64,000 bases of DNA from Lyngbya sp. HA4199-MV5 (GCA_019359375.1 JAHHHL010000009.1:62001-126000), one strand, 5' to 3'; shown: positions 8,147-17,918, counted from the first letter of the stretch. Program-made: numbers and translations. The notes: a model not told the origin generated them from the letters alone.

Positions 8147-8431
8147 GAAGTGTAAACTTCAATCTAGACTAAATTCAGAGCAGAAAGTAGGGTGAGCAAT
8201 GCCCATCCACTATGTTCATTCGATATGACGTAACCGTTCATAGGAGTGGCGTAGCGATCGATCCCCAGCGCACACAAGCAATCCTTCTAAACTGTGAGGT
8301 TACCTGTGATCGTCGGACGATCGCCCTAGTAATTGCTCGTTCACTACTGTAATCTACGAAGCTAAGTTCAATCATTGAGCCAGGTGAACTCGCTATAATG
8401 CTTCCAGAAAGCTAACCTGCTGCAAACTCCT

Positions 8432-8644
8432 ATGACCTCCCAACAGCTTGAAGAACGATCGCATCAACTCGAAGCGCGTGTCGAAACGTTAGAGACCGAG
8501 CTAGCACAAGTGAGGCAAATGCTGTCTGAGCTTCTTCAGCAAAAGAATCCTTGGTGGCTAAAAGTTGCGGGTAGCTTTGAAGACGATTCCACATTCGATG
8601 AAGCCGTTCACCTTGGACAAGAATGGCGTAAGTCTGCTGGGTAG
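8432..8644 (+). CDS. coiled-coil antitoxin of a PIN toxin pair
   Basis: The 70-residue product begins with a long heptad-patterned coiled coil (LEERSHQLEARVETLETELAQVRQML). It ends with a short motif (WWLKVAGSFEDDSTFDEAVHLGQEWR) typical of cyanobacterial antitoxins encoded just before PIN-domain toxins; the tail is expected to occupy the toxin active site. No DNA-binding domain is obvious. The toxin gene starts 17 bases downstream. Confidence 0.75.
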   Translation: MTSQQLEERSHQLEARVETLETELAQVRQMLSELLQQKNPWWLKVAGSFEDDSTFDEAVHLGQEWRKSAG

Positions 8645-8661
8645 ATTGCGAATGCTCCACG

Positions 8662-9087
8662 ATGTACATTCTTGACACCGACCATCTCAGCCTTATCCAG
8701 CGCAACGGACAGGAGGGCAAGCGCATTCTGGCAAAGCTAACAGCCCTTGAAACGCTTGAAGTTGCGGTGACTGTGATTACTTACGAAGAACAAGTCAGAG
8801 GGCGACTTGGTGTGCTATCGAAAGCGAAAACGCTTGATGAACAAGTGCTTGCCTATCAAGGACTACAGCAACTTGTATCAAACTACCAGTCGATCGTTGT
8901 TGTTCCTTTTAGTCGTATAGCTGCTCTGGAGCATCAACGTTTACGAAAAGCTTATCCTCGTCTTGGCAATATGGATCTAAAAATTGCGGCGATCGCGTTG
9001 ACCAAGAACGCAATTTTACTCACTCGTAATGAGTCGGATTTTGGGCAAATTGTAGAACTGCAAACAGAAGACTGGACAACTGCGTAA
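8662..9087 (+). CDS. PIN-domain ribonuclease toxin (VapC type)
   Basis: The 141-residue protein is a PIN nuclease. The acidic residues that bind Mg2+ are visible: Asp in YILDTDHLSL at the N-terminus, Glu in TYEEQVRG, and the C-terminal GNMDLKIAAIA and LLTRNESDFG segments. VapC toxins cleave tRNA or rRNA and are held inactive by the partner antitoxin encoded immediately upstream. The full-length frame and intact catalytic acids suggest an active module. Confidence 0.82.
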   Translation: MYILDTDHLSLIQRNGQEGKRILAKLTALETLEVAVTVITYEEQVRGRLGVLSKAKTLDEQVLAYQGLQQLVSNYQSIVVVPFSRIAALEHQRLRKAYPRLGNMDLKIAAIALTKNAILLTRNESDFGQIVELQTEDWTTA

Positions 9088-9219
9088 AAGTAGAAATTGC
9101 TTAGTGCATAGATTCACTTGTACGATCGCCATATCTGCTCAGTCGTTAGCACATCAAAGTGAGACTGTACGGACGATCGCATTACCTTTCTTGCCCAAAC
9201 GGAGGATAATGCTTGGCTA

Positions 9220-10110
9220 CTACGATCGCCTTACGTTCATACAGCACCAGTCCTGGCGTTTCCACAGGGCGGCGACGACCCAACCGTTTTCTTCAAGGGT
9301 GTCGGCGACGGGTTTTGCCTGATCGAGCAGAATGCCGCTGAAGATGCCCCAGGTGTGGGAATGGGCGATCGCGGTCATGTGGGGAATCAAGTCGATGATA
9401 ACTTCAGCGAGAATATTGCAGACAATGCCATCCACAGGGGCAGCGATGAGTTCAGCCACGCGATCGACGCTGCCTTGCTCTACGACCAGTTGTTCATCCT
9501 TAATCTCATTGAGGTCACGGCTTTCGCGGGCGGCTTTGACTGCGAGGGGGTCAGTATCTACGGCATAGGCTTTTTTAGCACCCAGCAGAATGGCACCGAT
9601 CGATAAAATACCTGAGCCACAGCCAATATCGGCAATGATAAGATCCGCCGCTTCGCTACCCAGGCGCATTTCAAGCGATTCGAGGCAGAGCTGCGTGGTG
9701 GCATGATCGCCTGTTCCAAAGGCAACCCCTGGCTCAAGCTGGAGAATGATGCGATCGGTGTTTTCGGGTGGCGGCAACCAGGCAGGATTGATGAGAAAGC
9801 GATCGCCAATTTCCTGCGGCTGCCAGTAGGCTTTCCAGGTCGTCGCCCAATCTTCTTCATCGATCAAATCCCACTGCACGGCGGGAATGGGCATGCCCAC
9901 ACACAGCGCATCTTGCCGTAGCGCCAGTGCCAGTGCTGCCAGATCCAACACATGCGCCTGCTCCTGTGGCAAGTAAGCCCCGATCAACGAGGCATACCCT
10001 TTGACCTCACTGGACATTCCACGACAGCCAAACAGCTCCAACCGCCAGAAGATCGTTTCTTCCAGCGCGGCATCACAAAGAATCTGAATTTCCCACCAGC
10101 TACTTGCCAT
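9220..10110 (-). CDS. prmA: ribosomal protein L11 methyltransferase
   Basis: This 296-residue SAM-dependent enzyme trimethylates ribosomal protein L11. The N-terminal L11-recognition domain ([21 protein letters not shown]) is followed by the PrmA signature [23 protein letters not shown] motif I ([15 protein letters not shown]) and the NILAEVI motif near the active site. The length is normal. It lies downstream of serA on the same strand, a neighbourhood I recall from other cyanobacteria. About 275 bases with a mobile repeat separate the two here. Confidence 0.93.
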   Translation of the reverse strand: MASSWWEIQILCDAALEETIFWRLELFGCRGMSSEVKGYASLIGAYLPQEQAHVLDLAALALALRQDALCVGMPIPAVQWDLIDEEDWATTWKAYWQPQEIGDRFLINPAWLPPPENTDRIILQLEPGVAFGTGDHATTQLCLESLEMRLGSEAADLIIADIGCGSGILSIGAILLGAKKAYAVDTDPLAVKAARESRDLNEIKDEQLVVEQGSVDRVAELIAAPVDGIVCNILAEVIIDLIPHMTAIAHSHTWGIFSGILLDQAKPVADTLEENGWVVAALWKRQDWCCMNVRRS

Positions 10111-10133
10111 AAGAGCGTTCAGCGTTCAGCGCT

Positions 10134-10302
10134 TAGGATCGTGGATTTAATAAAACCAGATTCTTGCGTAGGATGCGTTAGCCAGCGTAACGCATCGCCT
10201 CGGGAACCTGCGATGCGTTACGGTTAGCGCCTTTAGCAGAGCCATGCCGTAGGCTTTACACATCCGACAAAAGCCGATCTTATTTAATCTCTCATTCCTT
10301 AG
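10134..10302. repeat. composite dispersed repeat between serA and prmA
   Basis: The ends are imperfect inverted copies: TTAGGATCGTGGATTTAATA on the left, and on the right the complement of TAAGGAATGAGAGATTAAAT. Inside is a perfect 9-base hairpin, GATGCGTTA / TAACGCATC (10172-10196), followed by a third GATGCGTTA. Single left-end-like copies occur at 203-232 and 48967-48998. The structure fits a small non-autonomous element. It carries no open frame. Confidence 0.6.
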
Positions 10303-10385
10303 CTATCAGCGTTTCTTTGTCGGTTAATTGGGTCGTTTACACCGTAGAGTTAAGCGGCTGACGGCTGATTGCTGACAGCTAATAG

Positions 10386-11966
10386 CTATAACGTTACCGT
10401 ATAAGCATCCCGAATCCCTGGCACTTTCAAAATCTCCTCCAGGATGTTGTCAGGAAGGGGATCGTCAATGCTGAGTACCATGACCGCATCGCCGCGCACG
10501 ATTTTGCGCCCCACCTGCATACTGGCAATGTTGACGTTAAAGTCACCTAGCAGCGAGCCGATTTTGCCAATGATCCCCGGCATATCGCGGTGGAGAGTAA
10601 AGAGCATGTAACGGTTGGGCGGCACGTTGACCGGAAACTCGTCTACATTCGTGATGCGAATTTCGGAATCGCCCAGCAGTGCGCCAGTTACGGAATGTTC
10701 GCCCAGGGAGCCTTTGGCAGACAGGTGGAGCGATCCGGCATAATCTTTGATGGAGGCATCACGGGTTTCGATGACGCGAATGCCGCGTTCCTTGGCTTCC
10801 AGACTGGCGTTGACGTAGTTGACCCGTTCTTGCAGGGCATGAGAGAGCAACCCTTTGAGAGCTGCAACCACGATCGGCTGACTTTGATTGGTCGCCAGCT
10901 CGCCCTGGAGCCGCACAGTGAGAGATTCCACCCGTCCCCCCGCCAGTTGTGCGACCAGATTGCCCAACGTTTCAGCCAGTTGCAGATAGGGGCGCAGCTT
11001 CTCCAGCAAATCGGGCTGCAAGCCAGGGATGTTGACCGCCGATCGCGCAGGCAATCCCAAGAGGACATCCCGAATTTGCTCTGCCACGTCGATCGCCACA
11101 TTTGCCTGTGCCTCTTCAGTGGACGCGCCCAGGTGAGGAGTCATCACCATTTCTTTACCGAGCGATCGCAACGGCGATTCACCCAATGGCTCTTGCTCGT
11201 AGACATCCAGCGCTGCCCCAGCGATTTTGCCGCTCTTCAGTGCCTCTGCCAGTGCTGCCTCGTCGATAATGCCACCACGGGCACAGTTGATAATCCGCGC
11301 AGTGGGCTTCATGCGGGCGATCGCGGCTTCGTTGATCAAATGAGTGGTTTCTGCCGTTTTCGGAATATGCAGCGTAATGTAGTCTGCCTGTTGCAGCAGC
11401 ACATCCATCTCGACAATCCGGCACCCCAACTGCTCTGCCCGTTCGTGGGAAATGAAGGGATCGTATGCCAACAGCTTCATCCCCATCGCGCGGGCAACGG
11501 TTGCCACATGCGCTCCAATTTTGCCTAGCCCAACAATGCCCAGCGTTTTTTTGTAAACCTCAACGCCCGTGTAGTGCTTGCGATCCCACTTGCTGGCTTT
11601 CACCGCCTGGTTTGCATCGGGGATGTAGCGGGACATTGCCATCATCATGGCTAACGTATGCTCGGCAGCGGCGATCGTGTTGCCTTCGGGCGAATTTACA
11701 ACGACAATGCCTTTCCGGGTGGCTGCCAGCACATCGACGTTATCGACACCCACACCCGCACGACCAATAATTTTAAGTTGATTGCCTGCCTCAATGACTG
11801 CCTGTGTGACGCGAGTACCAGAGCGGATCATCAGCGCATCGTAAGCAGGAATGATTTTAATCAAGTCATCCGGCGACAAGTCCGTTTTTACGTCAACCTG
11901 CGCCACTTGAGAGAGGATATCGATCCCCACCTGGTCGATCGGATCAGAAACAAGAACTTTAGGCAT
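10386..11966 (-). CDS. serA: D-3-phosphoglycerate dehydrogenase
   Basis: The 526-residue long-form enzyme catalyses the first step of the phosphorylated serine pathway. The NAD-binding fold shows [18 protein letters not shown], and the catalytic Arg, Glu and His lie in [19 protein letters not shown] and TPHLGAST. Residues ~320-450 form the intervening ASB domain. The C-terminus ([35 protein letters not shown]) is an ACT domain that usually binds serine for feedback control. The start is followed by the substrate-binding start of the fold ([16 protein letters not shown]). Confidence 0.95.
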   Translation of the reverse strand: MPKVLVSDPIDQVGIDILSQVAQVDVKTDLSPDDLIKIIPAYDALMIRSGTRVTQAVIEAGNQLKIIGRAGVGVDNVDVLAATRKGIVVVNSPEGNTIAAAEHTLAMMMAMSRYIPDANQAVKASKWDRKHYTGVEVYKKTLGIVGLGKIGAHVATVARAMGMKLLAYDPFISHERAEQLGCRIVEMDVLLQQADYITLHIPKTAETTHLINEAAIARMKPTARIINCARGGIIDEAALAEALKSGKIAGAALDVYEQEPLGESPLRSLGKEMVMTPHLGASTEEAQANVAIDVAEQIRDVLLGLPARSAVNIPGLQPDLLEKLRPYLQLAETLGNLVAQLAGGRVESLTVRLQGELATNQSQPIVVAALKGLLSHALQERVNYVNASLEAKERGIRVIETRDASIKDYAGSLHLSAKGSLGEHSVTGALLGDSEIRITNVDEFPVNVPPNRYMLFTLHRDMPGIIGKIGSLLGDFNVNIASMQVGRKIVRGDAVMVLSIDDPLPDNILEEILKVPGIRDAYTVTL

Positions 11967-12197
11967 AGCAACCAGTCAGGGTTAAACGCAGAGCGCTCTA
12001 GAACAACAGGGGTGTTTTAAGGTTCAGCCATCCCATACCGTCAAGCAGGAAGACGTAAAGGGTTCCCTTGCTCACTTAAGATGAAGATGGCTAACCAAAC
12101 AGACCATCTAGATTACGCCATTTTGCGTCGCGCGTTGGTTAAATCGCTTGGATTTTTTAATCTCTGTTCCTTTGTTATTCAGGTGTCTGTTATTCCC

Positions 12198-12719
12198 ATG
12201 AATTATCTTGTTGCCGTCTTGAGCGATCGCATTCAGGCAGAAGAAGCATACTCGGCGCTCGAACGTCAGGGTTTACCAATGACGAAGATTGCCATTTTGG
12301 GTAAGGGGTATAAAAGCGCCGATGAGTATGGCTTGCTCGACCCCAACCAGGAAGCGGGCAAGCAAGTGAAGCTCATGGCTGTATGGCTTGTACCCTTTGG
12401 CTTTGCGGCTGGCTATGTGTTTAACCTCATCACCAATCTCGATACCTTCGCTTGGGCGGGCGAGCTGGGTAGCCATATCATTGGCGGCGTGCTGGGAGCA
12501 GCATCGGGCGCTCTGGGCAGCATTTTTGTGGGAGGTGGCGTTGGGTTGGTAACGGGCAGTGGGGATGCACTTCCCTATCGGAATCGCCTCAACGCGGGAA
12601 AATATCTGGTTGTGGTGAAAGGGTCTGAAGCGCTGACTCGTCAGGCAACCACGATTCTGAGGCAGTTTGAGCCTGAGAACCTTCAGGGCTATGTGGATAC
12701 GTCGGAGGCTCAGGGATAA
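12198..12719 (+). CDS. conserved cyanobacterial membrane protein of unknown function
   Basis: The ORF track starts 39 codons upstream, but the family-like N-terminus is MNYLVAVLSDRIQAEEAYSALE, so I use that ATG. The first 55 residues resemble a soluble ferredoxin-like fold of the kind found in stress-related small proteins. They are followed by two glycine-rich membrane segments (WLVPFGFAAGYVFNLI and IIGGVLGAASGALGSIFVGGGVGL), and the tail (GKYLVVVKGSEALTRQA) looks like another soluble strand-helix unit. The product is 173 residues. A GGCGCGGAGG repeat begins directly after the stop. Confidence 0.6.
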   Translation: MNYLVAVLSDRIQAEEAYSALERQGLPMTKIAILGKGYKSADEYGLLDPNQEAGKQVKLMAVWLVPFGFAAGYVFNLITNLDTFAWAGELGSHIIGGVLGAASGALGSIFVGGGVGLVTGSGDALPYRNRLNAGKYLVVVKGSEALTRQATTILRQFEPENLQGYVDTSEAQG

Positions 12720-12765
12720 ACGCGGAGGCGCGGAGGGCGCGGAGAGGGGTGACTTAAAAATTAAA

Positions 12766-12805
12766 AGCTGCTGTTCGATCGGTTAAGCCAATCTAAACAG
12801 CAGCT
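12766..12805 (-). terminator. Rho-independent terminator of the Hlip gene
   Basis: A perfect 10-base stem (AGCTGCTGTT / AACAGCAGCT) closes a 20-base loop. On the minus strand it is followed by TTTTAATTTTT. It lies about 50 bases beyond the stop of the Hlip gene, as expected for termination of that short transcript. Confidence 0.75.
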
Positions 12806-12854
12806 AGAGAAGGGAGATATATTGCCTAAATCACTCGACGGGATGGGAGAAGCT

Positions 12855-13040
12855 TTACAGCAAACCCCAGAAATGCAGAACGCCTTGACCGGAATACAGT
12901 TCAAGCAGTAGCGCTGCCAGGAAGCCAATCATGGCAAGACGACCGTTCCACAACTCTGCCTGAGGCGTAAAGCCAAATTTCCAGGCGTTGCGATCGGTTT
13001 CAACGATAGGAGTGGTCACTTTTGGTGTGGCGTTAGTCAT
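12855..13040 (-). CDS. high-light-inducible chlorophyll a/b-binding-like protein (Hlip)
   Basis: The ORF track adds 15 residues; the ATG giving [10 protein letters not shown] is preceded by GGAG at the right distance and gives a 61-residue protein. One membrane helix carries the Lhc-type motif [12 protein letters not shown] (ExxNxRxAMxGF), whose Glu and Asn ligate chlorophyll and whose Arg pairs with Glu in a dimer. Hlips bind chlorophyll and carotenoid and protect or assemble photosystem II in thylakoids, usually under light stress. The length fits a stand-alone HliC/D-like or HliA/B-like protein, but I do not assign a letter. Confidence 0.92.
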   Translation of the reverse strand: MTNATPKVTTPIVETDRNAWKFGFTPQAELWNGRLAMIGFLAALLLELYSGQGVLHFWGLL

Positions 13041-13638
13041 GGTTATTGCTCCAATTACTTCAAAACGGTAGAGGTTACGGATCAACGAACTAGCGCTATC
13101 AGAGGAAGTGGAAAACCACCGATGAAGCTTCGTTAAACTATGTAAACTAATATAACAAAAGATTTTGAAGATGACCAGGTAGCAGCGGAAGATCTTTTCA
13201 AAGGGGCAGAAGTGTGCATGGGGGAGAAGGGAGTGGGAAGCCGGGGAGGCAGGGGAAGCTGGGGAGGCAGGGGAAGCTGGGGGAGTAGCAAGGGGAGTCG
13301 GGAGTGGGGTCGGGATCAGGAAAGTCAGAACGATCTGCCACTAACGATTGCGTTCAGCGGATGCAAGTAACATCAAACTAAGCCCCGAAAGCTTTATCCA
13401 TTCCGTTGCAACGCACTTGTTATACAGTGCTTGCCACCGACGGTTAATCAAGCCATATTCCTTATTTCTCAAATATTTTAGATTGATACGATATGCCCAC
13501 GTAAACAGCATTATTATGGATAATTTCATTCTTCTCACACATGGCGACCCTATTAACCTGTTCAAAGACTTTGTAGTATCAGATAATGTGGCACAAATCA
13601 ACAGCCTACTTGATTCTTTTTAGCACTTCAGTGTATTG
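13041..13638. other. gene-poor stretch with a tandem polypurine repeat
   Basis: The Hlip promoter should lie in the first 150 bases, which are AT-rich. From about 13205 to 13310 the plus strand is almost pure purine. From about 13340 the sequence becomes AT-rich and holds two opposing short frames (86 and 91 codons), neither with a motif nor a good ribosome-binding site. I see no RNA gene. Confidence 0.4.
13243..13278. repeat. two perfect 18-bp tandem repeats
   Basis: The unit GGGGAGGCAGGGGAAGCT occurs twice head to tail with no mismatch, inside a longer purine tract. The sub-unit GGGGAAGC(A/T) also appears in the repeat block inside the PBP1C gene. Confidence 0.85.
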
Positions 13639-14262
13639 ATGCGCCCCCTTTCGGCAGACTTAGCTCTTGGGTGTCAAGAAAAACAATATGGTTATTTTGA
13701 AAGCACAGTTAGACCGCCTTTTAGTAGCTGGCACATACGTGCCTTGCCTACTGACAATACAGCTATCGAACCACTACCACGGGACACCCAATGCTCAGAG
13801 ACTCCTCAGTTGACTCCGGAAGTTTTAAGTAAATGGATATCTCAAGCACTTGATCAGGATTGTGGTTGCTTGTCAACAACACATAGGGTTGATTGGAAGT
13901 TCATCGAATTTCTATCTATTCAAGCAAAGCTACCAAATATAGAAACCTTCTCAAATCAAGATTCCCTTCGTGTTGGTTGGAAGAACAGTGAGTTCACAGT
14001 TCCGATCACAAGAGAGAATGATCAGCTATGGGTTTTTGGAACTATGTTCAGGTCATCCACTTATCCTGCTAAATCTCCCTTCTATGTAATTTTTAGTCAA
14101 GAGTGTGGAAGGATTACGTTGGATATACAAATCTACTGGTCACTCTGGACACATCCAAATTCTGCTGGATATCCAGTTATGTATGAGATAATTCAACAGC
14201 TTCTACAGCTTGGTTGGCAAGCATCTTACTTACCTACGCAATTCAAGGCGGATTTTCGCTAA
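13639..14262 (+). CDS. orphan hypothetical protein, AT-rich
   Basis: The 207-residue product has no signal peptide or membrane helix and no motif I recognise. The middle and C-terminal part looks folded: LRVGWKNSEFTVPITRENDQLWVFGTMF is followed by beta-rich FYVIFSQECGRITLDIQIYWSLW and a helix YEIIQQLLQLGW. It has few HIP1 sites and clearly lower GC than its neighbours, which suggests recent acquisition. The start (TTG or the next ATG) is uncertain because no clear ribosome-binding site precedes it. Confidence 0.5.
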   Translation: MRPLSADLALGCQEKQYGYFESTVRPPFSSWHIRALPTDNTAIEPLPRDTQCSETPQLTPEVLSKWISQALDQDCGCLSTTHRVDWKFIEFLSIQAKLPNIETFSNQDSLRVGWKNSEFTVPITRENDQLWVFGTMFRSSTYPAKSPFYVIFSQECGRITLDIQIYWSLWTHPNSAGYPVMYEIIQQLLQLGWQASYLPTQFKADFR

Positions 14263-14337
14263 AACTTCCTTAAATCGAGCTGTATAACAACTTCTTCAAC
14301 TCAAAACTCAAAACTCATCCTGCCTTTCCCCGCCTTC

Positions 14338-15327
14338 TCACTTCCAACTGAACAGAAGCCAGATGCCGCCAAGGGCTAGGAGTACGCCGACGATCGCTCT
14401 CACGCTAACCTTTTCGTCGATCGCAAGCGCAATCGGGATAACGAACAAAGGACTGGTAGCGCTGAGGGATTGGGCAATGCCAGCAGCAGTGTATTTCAGC
14501 GAGACTTGCTGGAGCCAGATGGCGAGATAGGTACTGGCAAAGGCTGTTAAGGTAAGAATTGCCAGGAAACGGGGCGATTGCAGTGGTTTGAGGTCTTGAA
14601 TGGTACGTCGCTGGAATAGCAACCAGACCACCAGCACAAAACCTCCTGCCACTAATCGAAGCAACGCACTCCACAGCGGATCGATCGTGGTGTTTGCCAG
14701 TGCCGCTCTGGATAGTACCGCTCCACTTGCCTGCCCCAGTGCTGCCAGTAAGCCAAAGACTGTCCCTCGCCACAGATGCCGTTGGGGTTGCAGGGTTTCG
14801 TGGGTTCGTTCAACCACAACCCATGTGACACCCGCGATCGTCAACGCAATGCCAGCCCAGGCACCGATCGCCAGCCGTTCCTGTAAGAAAAGCAGCGCCA
14901 TCACAGCCGCTAACGGTGGTGCGATTGATTCCAGTACCAAAGCTCGGCGTGCGCCTAAACGGTTGAGCGCTGTAAAGTAAGCCGTGTCGCCAAACCCAAT
15001 GCCAACAACGCCGCTGAGGGCAAGTAGACCAATCGCGCTCAGGCTGACTTGAGGCAGTAGTTCGCCTTTGAGCAGCAGCGTGAGGATGAGGAGTGCGATC
15101 GCAATCAATCCCTTCGCCAAATTCAACACCAGTGGCGAAAGCTGTCGCCCAATGCCGATGTAGATGACAGATGCGATCGCCCAGATCAACGCTGCACTGA
15201 GCGCTGCCAGTTCGCCACGAAAATCGCTAAACAATGATAGAGCCACGATGTTTTGCTTGAGTCCAACGCTTACAAACGTTCCTCGTACGCCAATGGATGA
15301 CAAACGCTTCTCATAGCGGCTCTTCAT
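14338..15327 (-). CDS. EamA/DMT-family exporter
   Basis: The protein is about 329 residues with ten predicted membrane helices in two EamA repeats (ELAALSAALIWAIASVIYIG... and HLWRGTVFGLLAALGQASGAVLSR...). The gap between GLLALSGVVGIGFGDTAYFTALN and LEPLAA-like LESIAPPLAAVMALLFL is typical of the family. These proteins export metabolites such as amino acids; the substrate cannot be read from sequence. The frame overlaps the end of the GNAT gene by 17 bases, so the two are probably co-translated. The first ~25 residues are not family-like and the true start may be internal. Confidence 0.85.
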   Translation of the reverse strand: MKSRYEKRLSSIGVRGTFVSVGLKQNIVALSLFSDFRGELAALSAALIWAIASVIYIGIGRQLSPLVLNLAKGLIAIALLILTLLLKGELLPQVSLSAIGLLALSGVVGIGFGDTAYFTALNRLGARRALVLESIAPPLAAVMALLFLQERLAIGAWAGIALTIAGVTWVVVERTHETLQPQRHLWRGTVFGLLAALGQASGAVLSRAALANTTIDPLWSALLRLVAGGFVLVVWLLFQRRTIQDLKPLQSPRFLAILTLTAFASTYLAIWLQQVSLKYTAAGIAQSLSATSPLFVIPIALAIDEKVSVRAIVGVLLALGGIWLLFSWK

Positions 15328-15766
15328 ACATCAGAGAGTCGGACGGCAGCATTCCTAATGCCTGATAAACCGCTTGTGCTTTGACGTTGCCTTGATACAC
15401 ATAGAGACGCAACCCACACACGTTCGATCGATCTGCTTGAGTTTTCAGAGATTGATAGAGCGTGCGAAAAATGCCCTGCTGACGGTGGCTTGGTTCTACA
15501 TAAACATCCTGTAGCCACCAAAACCAGGCGTTTCTAAAATCGCTCCATTCAAACGTGACTAACACGGCTGCAACAACTCTATTTTCAATTTCAGCAACGG
15601 TATAAAAGCCTCGATCGCCATCATTGAGAACGGCTTGAACACCTTTCTGAAGCGTTGTGGCATCCAGTTCTTTCCCTCTCGCCTCTTTGACTAAAGACAA
15701 ATTAAATCGGACGATCGTTGCCAGGTCTTCAGACTTTGCTCTACGAATCACTGGAGCGATCGTCAT
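15311..15766 (-). CDS. GNAT-family N-acetyltransferase
   Basis: The 151-residue protein shows the GNAT order of motifs. These are the N-terminal IRRAKSEDLATIVRF strand-helix, a central WWLQDVYVEPSHRQQGIFRTLYQSL containing the acetyl-CoA pyrophosphate loop (HRQQGI, the family's Q/RxxGxG/A in variant form), and the C-terminal LRLYVYQGNVKAQAVYQALGM. The acceptor substrate is unknown. It overlaps the downstream transporter gene. Confidence 0.85.
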   Translation of the reverse strand: MTIAPVIRRAKSEDLATIVRFNLSLVKEARGKELDATTLQKGVQAVLNDGDRGFYTVAEIENRVVAAVLVTFEWSDFRNAWFWWLQDVYVEPSHRQQGIFRTLYQSLKTQADRSNVCGLRLYVYQGNVKAQAVYQALGMLPSDSLMYEEPL

Positions 15767-15997
15767 GATGGAATAGTAGGACTAAATTACAGAGGCATTT
15801 CATTCTAAACACAGAGATCGATAGCAACAGATTTGGTAACGGATGAAGCGGATACGTTGTTTACGAAGGCTGAAAGAATCATCTGTTTCATCTGTTCCCA
15901 TCCGCTGCTCACCACTTCTTCGACAGGATGAAATAGCCCTGGAATGATTATGGTTGCTCCTGATGACATCAAGCAGCATCATATCGGTCTGTTTAGG

Positions 15998-17533
15998 TTA
16001 GAGCGATCGCTGGTTTAGCAATTCTACTGTTTGCTTTGGCTCTACTAACGTGTTGGCGCACAAAATCCCAGACGCAGCAACCGCAGGAACCCCAATTCCA
16101 GGCATCGTACTGTCTCCAACGCGATACAAACCGGAGATGGGCGTTTGGGTGCTGGGAAACATGCCCTGACCAGCAGCAATGGCGGGACCATAGGTTCCCT
16201 GATGGCGACGCAGATAGCGGGCATGGGTCAGCGGTGTGCCAATGAGTTCCAGCACGATGCGCGATCGCACGTCTGGAATCACCTTTTCCAACGCCCGAAA
16301 CAGGGGTTCTGCGCGTTCTCGCTTCCGTTCTGCATAAGCGCTGTCTCGCTGCCAGTTTGCATAAGGTTCCAGCGTATAGGCATGAACGACATGATGACCC
16401 GATGGCGCAAGACTGGCATCCCAAACCGAGGGAATGGAAATCATGCAGGTGTTACCCGGAACGGTGATGTCCTGATGAGCATCGTGCAGGACGACGTGAT
16501 GTCCCGTGAGATGCTTCAATCCGTCTGATCGAATGCCCAAATGCAAATGCATGAAACTATCGACAGCAGGTGTTTCTAAGGCGTTTTGACGATAGTTGGC
16601 GGGTAGATCGTCCGGTTTCAACAGGTGATTGTACGTGTCCCAGATAGTGGCGTTGGAGATAACGATCGCCGCCTTCAACCTTTCGCCATTTCGCAAGCGC
16701 ACCCCCACCGCTCTGCCAGATTCCACGAGAATCTGTTCCACATGAGCGCCTAACCGCAATGTGCCGCCCCATTTTTGCAAGCCACGCACTAATGCCTGCA
16801 CGATCGCCCCACTGCCACCGATGGGATAATCGATGATCGATCGTGTTCGCTCACCAAACATAAAGGCAACTTCAGGCGCGATCGTCCCCTCCGCTTTCAG
16901 CCCAGACAGCAGAAAACACTCCAGATCAATCAACCGTCGCAGCCAGGGGTCGTGCAAATCGCGCATCAAATCGGCAACGGAACTTTGGACGGCTCCCAGT
17001 TGGGGCAAGAGCTTAATCAGGGCAGGCAAATAGCGACTCAAAAGGACAGGCACCAGCTTGAAGTCTGCCCGTAGCGCCAGGGTAGGAATCCCTCGCAGCG
17101 CCTCATACAAGCCCAGCAGTCGTTTCTCTAGCCGCGCCAGTTCTGCTGCACCTTGAGGCGTAATTTGCGCGATCGCCGCCCGATAGCGATCGACATTGCC
17201 ATAAACCGGAAACATGCCTTCGGGAAAGTGGTAGTGTCCCATCGGGTCGTAGGCGATCGCGGGCACTGGCTCTTCCAACACATCTAGCACCTGCCGCAAT
17301 GGGTTGAGTGAGTGGCGATCGCTCAGCCCACAGTAAAACGACGGTCCCGAATCAAACTCGAACCCCTGCCGTGAAAAACTGTGCGCCGCTCCGCCCGGAA
17401 TGGTGTGGCTTTCACAAATCAGAACCCGTTTGCCGTAACGAGCCAGCAGCGCACCTGCCACCAGACCACCAATCCCGCTGCCAATGACGATGACATCGAA
17501 CTCGTCAGGACTCATCTGTTTTGACACGCTCAA
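15998..17533 (-). CDS. carotenoid isomerase/phytoene desaturase-like FAD oxidoreductase
   Basis: The 511-residue flavoprotein begins with a dinucleotide-binding fold (VIVIGSGIGGLVAGALLARYGKRVLICE) and the PGGAAHSFSRQGFEFDSGPSFY segment typical of the CrtI/CrtISO superfamily. It ends with the flavin-proximal LYRVGDSTMPGIGVPAVAASGILCAN. CrtISO (CrtH) isomerises prolycopene to all-trans lycopene, but several paralogous branches exist in cyanobacteria. The FDSGPSFYCGLSD variant does not look like canonical CrtH, so the substrate is left open. It is probably membrane-associated. Confidence 0.8.
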   Translation of the reverse strand: MSVSKQMSPDEFDVIVIGSGIGGLVAGALLARYGKRVLICESHTIPGGAAHSFSRQGFEFDSGPSFYCGLSDRHSLNPLRQVLDVLEEPVPAIAYDPMGHYHFPEGMFPVYGNVDRYRAAIAQITPQGAAELARLEKRLLGLYEALRGIPTLALRADFKLVPVLLSRYLPALIKLLPQLGAVQSSVADLMRDLHDPWLRRLIDLECFLLSGLKAEGTIAPEVAFMFGERTRSIIDYPIGGSGAIVQALVRGLQKWGGTLRLGAHVEQILVESGRAVGVRLRNGERLKAAIVISNATIWDTYNHLLKPDDLPANYRQNALETPAVDSFMHLHLGIRSDGLKHLTGHHVVLHDAHQDITVPGNTCMISIPSVWDASLAPSGHHVVHAYTLEPYANWQRDSAYAERKRERAEPLFRALEKVIPDVRSRIVLELIGTPLTHARYLRRHQGTYGPAIAAGQGMFPSTQTPISGLYRVGDSTMPGIGVPAVAASGILCANTLVEPKQTVELLNQRSL

Positions 17534-17675
17534 TTCATCCCGTTAAGTACCGCTAAGTACAACTCGTCGCTGAAGGGGTCGGAAATCGTTAGGATCAGCA
17601 TAAAGCTGTGGATGACCTATGCGTGGACGTACTTCTCAGATCAAGATCAGTCTAAGCGGGGAATAACGTGAAAGC

Positions 17676-17918
17676 TTGGAAAGTTTGCTGCGCCGACAGA
17701 AGACCCCTGTTGGGCTGGCAAAACGTGCGCGTGCAATATTGCTCTTAGCCGAGAGAGAGAGGTTTAACCAAACAGCCGAACGGGTGGGCTTGGGAGAACG
17801 CCATCTGCGGAAGTGGGCAAGACGCTTTCTGGCGCAGGGAGTCGAGGGTTTACAAGATCGACCACGACCGGGCAGAGTCCCGGTTTCCCCCCCCTCAAGT
17901 CGCCTTGTACCTGGTTAA
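17676..17918 (+). CDS. IS630 transposase, N-terminal helix-turn-helix part
   Basis: The 80-residue frame carries the DNA-binding part of an IS630 transposase (ARAILLLAERERFNQTAERVGLGERHLRKWARRFLAQGVEGLQDRPRPGR, a helix-turn-helix and the usual GL.DRPR.GR linker). It ends out of frame after a run of eight C. Removing one C makes the protein continuous (PVSPPQVALYLVKIACELP) with the downstream frame. Start is a TTG. The frameshift may be decay, transcriptional slippage, or a homopolymer sequencing error. Confidence 0.75.
   Translation: MESLLRRQKTPVGLAKRARAILLLAERERFNQTAERVGLGERHLRKWARRFLAQGVEGLQDRPRPGRVPVSPPSSRLVPG

Noticed and set aside
10590-11528. 312-codon plus-strand frame
   Set aside because: Entirely antisense to serA, with no motif of its own; long antisense frames are common in GC-balanced genes.
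13243-13278. CRISPR-like tandem repeat
   Set aside because: Only two adjacent 18-base units without spacers; it belongs to the polypurine repeat class. I saw no CRISPR array or cas gene in the window.
13341-13623. opposing 86- and 91-codon frames
   Set aside because: They overlap each other almost fully, lack ribosome-binding sites and contain no motif; at most remnants.
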